In this document: in pieces, positions 8,395-15,877 of the stretch
Layout of the letters: every line of letters starts with the position of its first letter
Numbering within the stretch: the first letter of the stretch is position 1
Assembly: GCA_025055835.1 (NCBI GenBank)
Contig: JANWWR010000141.1
Coordinates: 1 to 32,032 of the forward strand
Direction: 5' to 3'
DNA from: Gemmatales bacterium
Lineage (GTDB): Bacteria; Planctomycetota; Planctomycetia; Gemmatales; HRBIN36
Length of the DNA stretch: 32,032 nucleotides
Program-made: the position numbers and the translations under genes
The notes under the pieces: generated by a model
Seen by the model: only the letters and a program-made list of their open reading frames with translations
Database searches by the model: none
What the model was told of the DNA's origin: nothing

Positions 8395-9541
8395 TTTTCT
8401 CGTTCAGGACTACCCCTGGGTCTTTTTGCTGGCGGCTTTCGTCCTTGGGGCGATCGTCGGCAGTTTCATCAACGTCTGCGCGGCCAGGCTGCCTCTGGAA
8501 AAAGGCGTATTGTGGCCCGGTTCCCGTTGTTCCTCGTGCCTTCAGGAAATTCGCTGGTACGACAATCTGCCGATCATCAGCTATTTGCGTCTGCGTGGCC
8601 GATGCCGACACTGCGACGCACAGTTCTCATCCCGCTACTTCTGGGTCGAATTCCTGACCGCGCTGGGCTTCGCTTTGCTCCTTGGGGCGGAGGTCCTGAG
8701 CAACCTTCGTGGATTGACCATTCCGCCAGGGGTGCAACCGGGACTAGCTCAGAAACTCTTGCTGATGTGGCTGGCCCACGCGCTGTTTTTCAGCTTCCTC
8801 CTGACGGCGACGCTGACGGACATGGATTACCGGGAAATCCCGCTGCCGATCACGGTGACAGGAACAGGCGTCGGGATCCTGGCGGGTCTGCTCATGCCCT
8901 GGCCGTGGCCGACCGATCCCCGCGTCGTTGAGCAGAGCTTCCCCCTCTGGAACGTGCCGCTTTACAGCAACATGCTGCCTGGAAGCCAGACAGTCGTCAT
9001 CTTGCCGGTAGCCGCTCAGCCGTGGCCGGTCTGGCTGCCGGTTCCTGACTGGATGGCTCCTGGAACTCCCCTCATGGGCCTGATCACGGCTATTGTGGGG
9101 GCGGTCGTCGGCACCGGGGTCATGCGAGTGATCCGAGCCGTCTTTTCCTGGGCCTTTGACAAGGAAGCGCTCGGATTGGGTGATGCCGATCTGATGATGA
9201 TGATCGGGGCGTTTCTAGGCTGGCAAGCGATTCCCTTCGTGCTTGTCACCGCCGTGCTGGCCGGGCTGTTGTACGTTCTAGGCGTGGTCGTGATCAACCC
9301 GAAATTCCTCCGCGGAGAGCGCATGTTCGCCTTCGGGCCGTTTCTCGCCCTAGGAGGCCTGCTGACGCTGCTGTTCTTCTGGCAGTTCGTCGGCTTGTCG
9401 TGGTACCTCTTCGAGATTCCCATCCAGGTGTACTTCTTCAGTTGGACCGTGTTTGTGCAGTTCCTTATCCTGTTGAGCGTGGTCGCCCTGGTGGTCACAC
9501 TGACCATCCGCATGGTAAAGCTCATGGCGGCGGCATTCTGA
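8381..9541 (+). CDS. Prepilin peptidase (A24 family)
   Basis: A 386-residue polytopic membrane aspartic protease that cleaves and usually N-methylates type IV pilins or type II secretion pseudopilins. The N-terminal domain has the cytoplasmic CXXC pairs CSSC and CRHC; the catalytic aspartates lie in LTDMDYREIPLP and in the GLGDADLMMMIGAFLGW signature (GxGD). About seven or eight hydrophobic segments are visible. A Trp/Pro-rich insert of about 60 residues (around 168-225, LMPWPWPTDP onward) separates the two catalytic parts and makes the protein longer than the usual 250-290 residues. The start lies inside the end of aroK, and the stop is followed immediately by hisH, so expression is probably coupled. 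No pilin genes are nearby. Confidence 0.93.
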   Translation: MNLIDFLVQDYPWVFLLAAFVLGAIVGSFINVCAARLPLEKGVLWPGSRCSSCLQEIRWYDNLPIISYLRLRGRCRHCDAQFSSRYFWVEFLTALGFALLLGAEVLSNLRGLTIPPGVQPGLAQKLLLMWLAHALFFSFLLTATLTDMDYREIPLPITVTGTGVGILAGLLMPWPWPTDPRVVEQSFPLWNVPLYSNMLPGSQTVVILPVAAQPWPVWLPVPDWMAPGTPLMGLITAIVGAVVGTGVMRVIRAVFSWAFDKEALGLGDADLMMMIGAFLGWQAIPFVLVTAVLAGLLYVLGVVVINPKFLRGERMFAFGPFLALGGLLTLLFFWQFVGLSWYLFEIPIQVYFFSWTVFVQFLILLSVVALVVTLTIRMVKLMAAAF

Positions 9542-10156
9542 ATGGAGCGGATCGTCATCGTCAATTACGGCATGGGCAATCTGCGTAGCGTCCAGAAGGC
9601 CCTGGAGCGTTGCGGTGTTGCCGCCGTGATCTCCGATCAACCCGAGGACGTCGCCAACGCGGATCGCCTCATTCTGCCGGGCGTGGGGGCCTTCCGGGAT
9701 GCGATGGACCGGCTCCGCTCCGCCAACTTGGTCGAGCCGATTTTGGAGCACATTCGCATCGGCAAGCCCTTCCTGGGCATTTGCCTCGGTCTGCAATTAC
9801 TCTTCACAAAAAGCTACGAAGACGGCGAACACCAGGGACTGAATGTCCTAGGTGGTGACGTCGTGCGTTTCGAGGTGCCCGAAGGCCTGAAAGTGCCGCA
9901 CATGGGCTGGAATGCGGTGCGTCCTACCCGCCCGGACCCGATCTGGAACGGCCTGCCGGATCCCTGCTTCATGTACTTCGTCCACTCCTATTATGTGCGG
10001 CCTGCGGATGGGTCGGTCATCGCCGCCGAGACCGACTATCCGACTCCATTCCCCGCCGCTGTCCGGTCGAACAATGTCTTTGCCGTTCAGTTTCACCCAG
10101 AAAAAAGCCAGAAGCACGGACTGGCCTTGCTTCACAATTTCGCCACGTCCTCATAA
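9542..10156 (+). CDS. hisH: Imidazole glycerol phosphate synthase glutaminase subunit
   Basis: A class I glutamine amidotransferase of 204 residues. It supplies ammonia to HisF for the fifth step of histidine synthesis, which also releases AICAR for purine synthesis. Signatures are YGMGNLRSV at the N-terminus, LPGVGAF, the nucleophile cysteine in GICLGLQLL (about residue 81), and the His-Glu pair in VQFHPEKSQ near the C-terminus. The start ATG abuts the stop of the prepilin peptidase gene. hisA follows 59 bases later; hisF is not in the window, so the partner must be encoded elsewhere. Confidence 0.95.
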   Translation: MERIVIVNYGMGNLRSVQKALERCGVAAVISDQPEDVANADRLILPGVGAFRDAMDRLRSANLVEPILEHIRIGKPFLGICLGLQLLFTKSYEDGEHQGLNVLGGDVVRFEVPEGLKVPHMGWNAVRPTRPDPIWNGLPDPCFMYFVHSYYVRPADGSVIAAETDYPTPFPAAVRSNNVFAVQFHPEKSQKHGLALLHNFATSS

Positions 10157-10215
10157 AATGCCGTCTTACCGAATGGGAATCGAGCGGCCGCATGCCGCTG
10201 TTGTGAGATGAAGCC

Positions 10216-10938
10216 GTGCTGATCATTCCCGCGATTGACATTCGCGGCGGCAGATGCGTCCGCCTGGTGCAAGGGGACTATGATCGGGAGACGGTTTTCG
10301 ACGTTGATCCCGCGGCGGCGGCGCGGCGGTGGATAGCCCAGGGAGCGACTTGGCTGCACCTGGTTGATCTCGACGGCGCTCGGACTGGCAGAATCGTAAA
10401 CAGCGAGGCCATTGCCGCCATCACCGGGGAGGTATCCGTGCCCTGCCAACTGGGCGGCGGCATTCGCAGCGAAGCCGATCTGGAGCAGGCCTGGCGGCTG
10501 GGTGTGGCGCGGGTCGTGATCGGGACGCAAGCCATCAAGAAACCAGAATGGTTTGCCGACGTCGCCGCTCGGTACCCCGGTCGGCTGCTGCTCGGTCTGG
10601 ATGCTCGGGAAGGCATGGCGGCGGCGGAGGGCTGGCGCGAAGTTTCTTCGTGTTCGGTATTCGATCTGGCCCGACGCTTTGCCGGTCTGCCGCTGGCGGG
10701 CGTCATCTTTACGGACATCAGCCGCGACGGCATGTTGACCGGCCCGAATTACGACGCCATGAGGCGCATGGTGCAAGCCGTCGGTTTGCCGGTCATCGCT
10801 TCAGGCGGCGTCTCGGCCCTGGATGACCTGGAGCGTTTGGTCGAAACCGGTGTCGCCGGCTGCATCGTGGGCCGGGCTTTGTACGAAGGCAAGTTTACAT
10901 TGGAGGAAGCCATCCGCCGGCTGAATCGAGGTCGGTGA
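10216..10938 (+). CDS. hisA: Phosphoribosylformimino-AICAR isomerase (HisA)
   Basis: A 240-residue TIM-barrel isomerase that converts ProFAR to PRFAR, the substrate of HisH/HisF. The first catalytic aspartate is in IPAIDIRGGRCVRL (D8) and the second in LLLGLDAREG (about D131). The phosphate-binding glycines are in GGGIRSEADL and VIASGGVS. The call is HisA rather than HisF because of GDYDRETVF and the LVDLDGARTG strand. Translation begins at GTG 10216: the nearby ATG at 10208 reaches a stop after four codons. A GAGATGAAG stretch just before the GTG may act as the ribosome site. The gene lies 59 bases after hisH in the same operon. Confidence 0.93.
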   Translation: MLIIPAIDIRGGRCVRLVQGDYDRETVFDVDPAAAARRWIAQGATWLHLVDLDGARTGRIVNSEAIAAITGEVSVPCQLGGGIRSEADLEQAWRLGVARVVIGTQAIKKPEWFADVAARYPGRLLLGLDAREGMAAAEGWREVSSCSVFDLARRFAGLPLAGVIFTDISRDGMLTGPNYDAMRRMVQAVGLPVIASGGVSALDDLERLVETGVAGCIVGRALYEGKFTLEEAIRRLNRGR

Positions 10939-10996
10939 GGACCTTTTCCACAATTGCCAGCCCCGTTCATCAGCCGGAAGAAGGCACGAGGTGGTC

Positions 10997-13147
10997 ATGG
11001 CCAAGCACAAAGTCGAAGACATTCGCAATCTCGCCGTGGTCGGACACGCCGGATCGGGCAAGACCTCGCTGGTGGACGCCGTTTTGTTCCATGCAAAAGC
11101 CGTGGATCGTCGGGGGAGCGTGGACGACGGCACCAGCGCCGCCGACTACGATGAACAGGAAAAAGAGCGCCGCACTACGATCGACAGCAAAATCTTTCAC
11201 CTGGACCACCGCGGCAAGCGGGTCCAATTGATCGACACGCCTGGCAAGGCGGACTTCATCGGCCAGGCGCTGTGTGGGCTGTCGGCGGTCGAGACGGCGT
11301 TCGTGGTGATCAACGCCCACGCCGGCGTCGAAGTCAACACCCGACGGATGTTCAATGAAGCGGGTCGTCTGGGTCTGGCTCGCGTCATCGTGCTGAACAA
11401 ACTGGACTCGGAAAACGCCGACTTCGACGCTCTGCTGAGCACCATCCGCCAAACCTTCGGCACGAAGTGCCTTCTGTACAACATCCCGATCGGCGTCGGG
11501 GCCAAGTTCAAGGGTGTCGTCAACGTCCTTCAGCCGCCCAGCCCCTTGCCCGATGGACTTCTGGCCGATCCGGAATCGGTCCGTGCTCAGCTTACCGACG
11601 CCATCGTCGAAGCCGACGAGGCCCTGATGGAGAAGTACCTCGGCGAAGGTGCTGTGTCTCCCCAGGAACTTCTGGCGGCGTTGCCCAAGGCGGTGGCGGC
11701 GGGAACCCTCATCCCCATCGTCTGTGCGGCCGTGAGGAACGACGTCGGTGTCAAGGAGCTGCTCGACGCCTTTGTTGACCTGGCGGTGTCGCCGGTGGTC
11801 GGCAAGAAGCGGACCGGCATCAAATCCATGAACGGAGAGACGACCGAGGTCGTCCTGGAGCCATCTGAGAACGCTGAGATGGTTGGCCAGGTGTTCAAGG
11901 TCCTCAACGACAAGTTCATCGGCAATCTGAGCTACATCCGGGTTTATTCCGGTAAACTGAGCGGCGATCAGATCGCTAATCTGCGAACAGGAAAGATGGC
12001 CCGCATTCCCGGTCTGCTCGAAGTCCAGGGCAAGCAGACCAAGCCGACGTCGGACGCCATCGCCGGCGACATCGTGGCCGTGGCCAAGGTCGAGGATCTG
12101 CGCCTGGGCGACACCATTGCCAGCAGTCTGAACGCCCCAAAGGTGCCACCCATGACCTTCCCCACGCCGATGTTCGGTCTGGCTGTCGAACCCAAAGCCC
12201 GCGGCGACGAGCAGAAGATTTCCGGCAGCCTCGCCAAGATGACCGAGGAAGACCCCACCTTCAAAGTCATCCGCGACCCGCAGACCAAGGAAATGGTCAT
12301 GATGGGCATGAGCCAGTTGCATTTGGAAGTGATTCAGCAACGGCTCAAGAAGCGCTTCGATCTCGAAGTCATCACCCGCGAGCCGAAGATCCCCTACCGG
12401 GAAACGATCACGGCCAAGGGCGAAGGAATGCACCGGCACAAGAAACAGACCGGCGGCGCGGGCCAGTTCGGCGAAGTGCATCTCCGCGTCTATCCGCTGC
12501 CGCGGGAGATTACCACTGAGGAGCAGTGCCGCGCTCAGTTCATGAACAAGACGCAGTTCCCGCAGATCCGCGAGGATTATTGCCGTTACGATCCCGAGTA
12601 CAACTTCGCCTTCATTGATTGCATCGTTGGCGGCTCGATTCCCAACCAGTTCATGCCGGCGGTGTACAAGGGCTGCATGGAAGTCATGGAACGGGGAGCG
12701 TTAGCCGGGTATCGGATGCAGGACGTCGCCGTGGAGGTGTACTTCGGTAAGGACCACCCGGTGGACAGCAAGGAAGTCGCGTTCAAGACGGCAGCGCGGG
12801 TCGCTTTTAAGAACGCTGTCATGACCGCCCGTCCCGTGCTGCTTGAACCGATTGTGCAACTCGAAGTCACCGTGCCGTCGAAGTACACCGGAGCGATTCT
12901 CGGCGACCTGAACACCAAACGGGCCCGGATCGAGAATCAGGAGAGCCTGCCCGGCGATTTGCAGGTGATCATCGCCAAGGCCCCGTTGGCGGAATTGACC
13001 CGCTACGCCGCCCAGCTCGGCAGCATCACCCAGGGGCAGGGCAGCTACACGATGGAATTCAGCCACTACGACCAGGTACCAGGCAATATCCAGCAGCAGA
13101 TCGTCGCCAAAGCCGCCAAGGCCAAGGAAGAGGAGGAAGAGGAGTAG
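10997..13147 (+). CDS. Elongation factor G family GTPase
   Basis: A translational GTPase of 716 residues that resembles ribosomal translocase EF-G through its full length: G1 GHAGSGKT, G3 DTPGKADF, G4 NKLD, then domain II, domain III (MSQLHLEVIQQRL), domain IV (GGAGQFGEVHLRV, FIDCIVGGSIP) and domain V (LGDLNTKRARIE). The switch I end reads ERRTTIDS instead of the usual RGITI, and the C-terminus ends in six Glu. It is not near rpsL, rpsG or tuf. These points suggest a second EF-G-type copy rather than the str-operon fusA. The ATG at 10997 gives the natural MAKHKVEDIRN start; a GTG at 10991 is also possible, since GGAAGAAGG lies six bases before it. It follows hisA by 58 bases and may be read from the same operon. 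Confidence 0.9.
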   Translation: MAKHKVEDIRNLAVVGHAGSGKTSLVDAVLFHAKAVDRRGSVDDGTSAADYDEQEKERRTTIDSKIFHLDHRGKRVQLIDTPGKADFIGQALCGLSAVETAFVVINAHAGVEVNTRRMFNEAGRLGLARVIVLNKLDSENADFDALLSTIRQTFGTKCLLYNIPIGVGAKFKGVVNVLQPPSPLPDGLLADPESVRAQLTDAIVEADEALMEKYLGEGAVSPQELLAALPKAVAAGTLIPIVCAAVRNDVGVKELLDAFVDLAVSPVVGKKRTGIKSMNGETTEVVLEPSENAEMVGQVFKVLNDKFIGNLSYIRVYSGKLSGDQIANLRTGKMARIPGLLEVQGKQTKPTSDAIAGDIVAVAKVEDLRLGDTIASSLNAPKVPPMTFPTPMFGLAVEPKARGDEQKISGSLAKMTEEDPTFKVIRDPQTKEMVMMGMSQLHLEVIQQRLKKRFDLEVITREPKIPYRETITAKGEGMHRHKKQTGGAGQFGEVHLRVYPLPREITTEEQCRAQFMNKTQFPQIREDYCRYDPEYNFAFIDCIVGGSIPNQFMPAVYKGCMEVMERGALAGYRMQDVAVEVYFGKDHPVDSKEVAFKTAARVAFKNAVMTARPVLLEPIVQLEVTVPSKYTGAILGDLNTKRARIENQESLPGDLQVIIAKAPLAELTRYAAQLGSITQGQGSYTMEFSHYDQVPGNIQQQIVAKAAKAKEEEEEE

Positions 13148-13165
13148 AAATCAGCCCTTCTCTCC

Positions 13166-13204
13166 GCCTGCTAACCAGGCTTCTCGGCTCGGGAACCGCC
13201 GAGA
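13166..13204. terminator. Possible bidirectional terminator hairpins
   Basis: The 68-base gap between the converging EF-G and yidD genes holds two perfect small stems: GCCTG/CAGGC (13166-13180) and TCTCGGC/GCCGAGA (13182-13204). Neither is followed by a T-run, so the terminator role is inferred from position only. Confidence 0.35.
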
Positions 13205-13215
13205 CTTCGGAGGGG

Positions 13216-13524
13216 TTACGCCGGATCGTGGCCGCCTTGACAGAAGGGATTGCAGCGGCAGATTCGCCAGAGGCCCTTAAGCGTACCCTTCCACGGGCCG
13301 TACTTACGAACCGCGTCGATGAAGTATTGACTGCAACTCGGCTCGAAGCGGCAGACCCGGCCGAACAAGGCGTAGATCAGCGGACTCAATGTCCATTGGT
13401 AGAGTCGAACCAGTCCGGTCAACACCAACCCGACGGCGAAATTGAAACACACCCCGATCCGCCGCAGGGGTTCCACAGCGGAGGTGGACTTCGTCTCGGA
13501 TTCCCTGACTTCGCCTTCGGGCAT
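13216..13524 (-). CDS. yidD: Membrane protein insertion efficiency factor YidD
   Basis: A small (102-residue) membrane-associated protein that helps the YidC insertase. The family core is complete: LVRLYQWTLSPL, then RFEPSCSQYFIDAVRKYGPWKGT, read here in two parts as CRFEPSCSQYF and RKYGPWKG, then LWRICRCNPFCQGGHDP. The family's conserved cysteines are present, and an amphipathic N-terminal helix precedes the core. The frame extends to TTG at 13533, whose TTGA overlaps the rnpA stop, but ATG 13524 has GAAGG ten bases before it and is preferred. It is the last gene of dnaJ-rnpA-yidD; yidC, which often follows, is absent. Confidence 0.92.
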   Translation of the reverse strand: MPEGEVRESETKSTSAVEPLRRIGVCFNFAVGLVLTGLVRLYQWTLSPLIYALFGRVCRFEPSCSQYFIDAVRKYGPWKGTLKGLWRICRCNPFCQGGHDPA

Positions 13525-13529
13525 GGCAA

Positions 13530-13904
13530 TCAAACCTTCGGCACGTCATCCCGGGCACAGCGACGAGCGGCCTGCACGGTAAGTTTTCGCACGGCCTCCT
13601 GGAATCGCTGCAAGGTTGCCTCTTCGATGCGCCGGGGAATGAGAATGAAGTCATATCCCTGGGGAATGTCCGGTTTGCTGAGGCGAAAGGCTTCCCGGAG
13701 CAGTCGGCGGATGCGATTGCGGACATGGGCCTTGCCCCACTTCTTGGCCACGGAAACGCCGACCCGCGACCAGCCTAGGCCATTCCTGCAGCAATACACG
13801 AGCAGCCAGTCGTTGGAAGCGGTGGCTCGGCGTTCATAGCAGCGGCGGAAGTCGCTGACTCGCCGCAGTCGTTCTTCGCGGGACAGACCGAAGGTCGCCG
13901 CCAT
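13530..13904 (-). CDS. rnpA: Ribonuclease P protein component
   Basis: The protein subunit of RNase P, which binds the catalytic RNA and helps remove the 5' leader of tRNA precursors (124 residues from this start). The N-terminus has the usual LSREERLRRVSDFRRCY helix, then GWSRVGVSVAKKWGKAHVRN, and the RNA-binding signature RNRIRRLLREAFR. The core ends DFILIPRR, followed by a C-terminal helix. The start ATG at 13904 shares one base with the dnaJ stop (TAATG); another ATG at 13913 is possible. Its end overlaps the yidD frame. Unusually, rpmH (ribosomal protein L34), the near-universal upstream neighbour, is absent, and a J-domain gene takes its place. Confidence 0.93.
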   Translation of the reverse strand: MAATFGLSREERLRRVSDFRRCYERRATASNDWLLVYCCRNGLGWSRVGVSVAKKWGKAHVRNRIRRLLREAFRLSKPDIPQGYDFILIPRRIEEATLQRFQEAVRKLTVQAARRCARDDVPKV

Positions 13905-14836
13905 TATCGCCATCCCAGATCGGCTCGAGGATTGTGCGGATTCCGCCGGGCAAACTCCTCAATGAGTTGCCGACTACGCTCGTCCACGCTCGGCGGCGTC
14001 ACGATTTTCAGTTCGACGTATTGATCGCCGCGTTCCGTCCCGCTTGCTGAAGGCAGTCCCTGCCCCCGGAGCCGCAGCCGTCGTCCGCTCGATGTTCCGG
14101 GCGGCACTTTGACGCTGATCGTCTTGTCGATGGTGGGCACGTCAATGGTCGCGCCCAGGACGGCCTCGCCGATGGTGATGGGAACCTCGATGTGGATGTC
14201 CTGGCCTTCCCGGCGGAAGTACGGATGCGGCAGAACGTGAACGACCAGGTAAAGGTCCCCGCCGCCGCTGCCTTTGCCGGGGACACGGAGCTTGGTCCCC
14301 TCGGATACACCGGCAGGGATGCGGACCTTGATGGTCTCCATCTCGCCGTTATCGGGCCGTTGGATGCGGAGTTCATATGATCCGCCGCGGGCCATGGTCA
14401 TGAAGTCCACGTTGATCGGCACTTCCTGGGGCGGGGCTTTTCGGCGAGCTCCGGCTCGAGGTCCGGCGGCTCCGCGGAAGCGGCCCAGAAGCTCGTCCAG
14501 ATCCAGAATGTCTTCGAGGTCTTCGAACTCGAAGCCGCCTCGGCCCGGTCCGCCCCCGCCCCAGCGGAACGTCCAGGTCCCGCCGCCCGGCCCCGCTCCC
14601 GCCCCGGCTCCGGCCTGCTCGAAGGCGTGACCAAACTGATCGTACTTCCGTCGCTTCTCCGGGTCGCCCAACACGTCGTAGGCCTGCTGGATTTCCTTAA
14701 AGCGCGCTTCAGCCTCCTTGTCGCCGGGATTCAGGTCGGGGTGGTTCTCCCGGGCTTTCTTGACGTATGCCGCTTTGATCTCGGCGTCGGTGGCCGTGCG
14801 GGGCACGCCGAGCACCTCGTAGTAGTCGCGTGGCAT
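13904..14836 (-). CDS. DnaJ/CbpA-like J-domain co-chaperone
   Basis: A 310-residue Hsp40-type co-chaperone. The J domain (1-70) carries the HPD motif in NHPDLNPGD, needed to stimulate the DnaK ATPase. A Gly/Ala-rich linker (about 73-105) and an acidic stretch, EFEDLEDILDLDELLG, follow. The C-terminal substrate-binding domains (about 135-300) contain VKIPAGV-like KVRIPAGVSEGTKLR and GGDLYLVVHVLPHPYFRREG. There are no CXXCXGXG repeats, so the zinc domain of true DnaJ is missing and the protein is of the class II CbpA type. It lies directly upstream of rnpA with stop and start overlapping, and is divergent from the dehydrogenase gene. No clear ribosome site is seen near the start. Confidence 0.9.
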   Translation of the reverse strand: MPRDYYEVLGVPRTATDAEIKAAYVKKARENHPDLNPGDKEAEARFKEIQQAYDVLGDPEKRRKYDQFGHAFEQAGAGAGAGPGGGTWTFRWGGGGPGRGGFEFEDLEDILDLDELLGRFRGAAGPRAGARRKAPPQEVPINVDFMTMARGGSYELRIQRPDNGEMETIKVRIPAGVSEGTKLRVPGKGSGGGDLYLVVHVLPHPYFRREGQDIHIEVPITIGEAVLGATIDVPTIDKTISVKVPPGTSSGRRLRLRGQGLPSASGTERGDQYVELKIVTPPSVDERSRQLIEEFARRNPHNPRADLGWR

Positions 14837-14978
14837 GGTTAAGGCGATGGACTCCTGAACAGCGCACCCATCCGGGGTGTTTTCGATTACGTTATTCTAC
14901 GGTAGGCAAAGTCGGCTGTGGAATGGCGGATGGTTTTCTTGCAACGCACGGGTTTTGCATCCCAAGGGAGATTGCTTC

Positions 14979-15743
14979 ATGCTTCATCGTCTGTTCGATC
15001 TGACAGGCAAAACGGCCCTGGTTACGGGTGGCAGTAAAGGGTTGGGCAAGGCCATTGCCCGGGGCTTGGTCGAGGCCGGGGCTGACATCGTCATCTCCAG
15101 CCGCCACGAGGACGAGCTGCGCTCGGCGTTGGCCGAAATCCTCAGCGGCACTTCCCGCCAGGGCCGCTACGTCGTCGCCGACATGACCCGCCGTGACGAC
15201 GTTCACCGCCTGGCCCGTCAGGCTCTCGAACTCACCGGACGCATCGACATCCTCGTCAACAACGCTGGCAGCAACACGCCGCAACCTTTCGATCAGATCA
15301 CCGATGAAGCCTGGGATCAGCTGGTGGAACTGAACCTGACCTCCATCATGATCCTGTCGCGGGCCTTGATTCCGCAGATGAAGGAACGCCGCTGGGGGCG
15401 GATCATCAATATCACGTCGGTGCTGGGCTTCGTCTCCAATTTCCATCGCAGCACTTACTCGGCAACCAAAGCCGGACTGATCGGCATGACCCAGGGGGCC
15501 GCGATTGACCTGGGACCGACGGGGATAACGGTCAACTGCGTGGCTCCGGGTCCGTTCCTGACCGATCTGCCTGGCCGACTGCTGACCGAGGAGCAGCGTC
15601 GCCGCATGGCCGAACGGACCATTCTCGGGCGCTGGGGACAGCCCGAGGAACTGGTCGGCGCGGTGCTGCTTCTGGCCAGCGAGGCCGGCAGCTACATCAC
15701 GGGAGAAACTATCGTGGTGGACGGCGGATACCTGGCTCGCTAA
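14979..15743 (+). CDS. SDR family NAD(P)-dependent oxidoreductase
   Basis: A classical short-chain dehydrogenase of 254 residues. It has the cofactor motif TGGSKGLG (16-23), VADMTRRDDV for the adenine ring, NNAG, catalytic S147 in ITSVLGF, Y160 and K164 in YSATKAG, and the C-terminal GETIVVDGGY. Its nearest relatives by motif are 3-oxoacyl-ACP reductase (FabG) or gluconate/glucose dehydrogenases; the substrate cannot be read from sequence. An Arg-containing SSRHEDEL after beta-2 suggests NADP is possible. AAGGGAG at 14964 is eight bases before ATG 14979, which decides the start over a longer upstream open frame. It stands alone, divergent from the J-domain gene and convergent with ppk. Confidence 0.92.
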   Translation: MLHRLFDLTGKTALVTGGSKGLGKAIARGLVEAGADIVISSRHEDELRSALAEILSGTSRQGRYVVADMTRRDDVHRLARQALELTGRIDILVNNAGSNTPQPFDQITDEAWDQLVELNLTSIMILSRALIPQMKERRWGRIINITSVLGFVSNFHRSTYSATKAGLIGMTQGAAIDLGPTGITVNCVAPGPFLTDLPGRLLTEEQRRRMAERTILGRWGQPEELVGAVLLLASEAGSYITGETIVVDGGYLAR

Positions 15744-15853
15744 AGACGGCGTCTGTCCTGGGAACCAAACCTTGCCGGTCCACATTCGGGAGATAAATTG
15801 GGCATTGGCCGGAAGGTTCCTGGTTCGCGGAGTGGTTGGGCGACACTCTGTGA

Positions 15854-15875
15854 CCGACCTTTCGGCCGTTTTTTT
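15854..15875 (+). terminator. Intrinsic terminator candidate after the SDR gene
   Basis: A short hairpin CCGA-CCTT-TCGG at 15854-15865 is followed by CCG and seven T residues (15869-15875). The stem is weak but the T-run is the clearest in the window. It lies directly before the 3' end of ppk on the other strand. Confidence 0.5.
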
Positions 15876-15877
15876 GT

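Noticed and set aside
10970..12481. A 503-codon frame on the minus strand across the EF-G gene.
   Set aside because: The EF-G motifs are complete on the plus strand, so this is a shadow.
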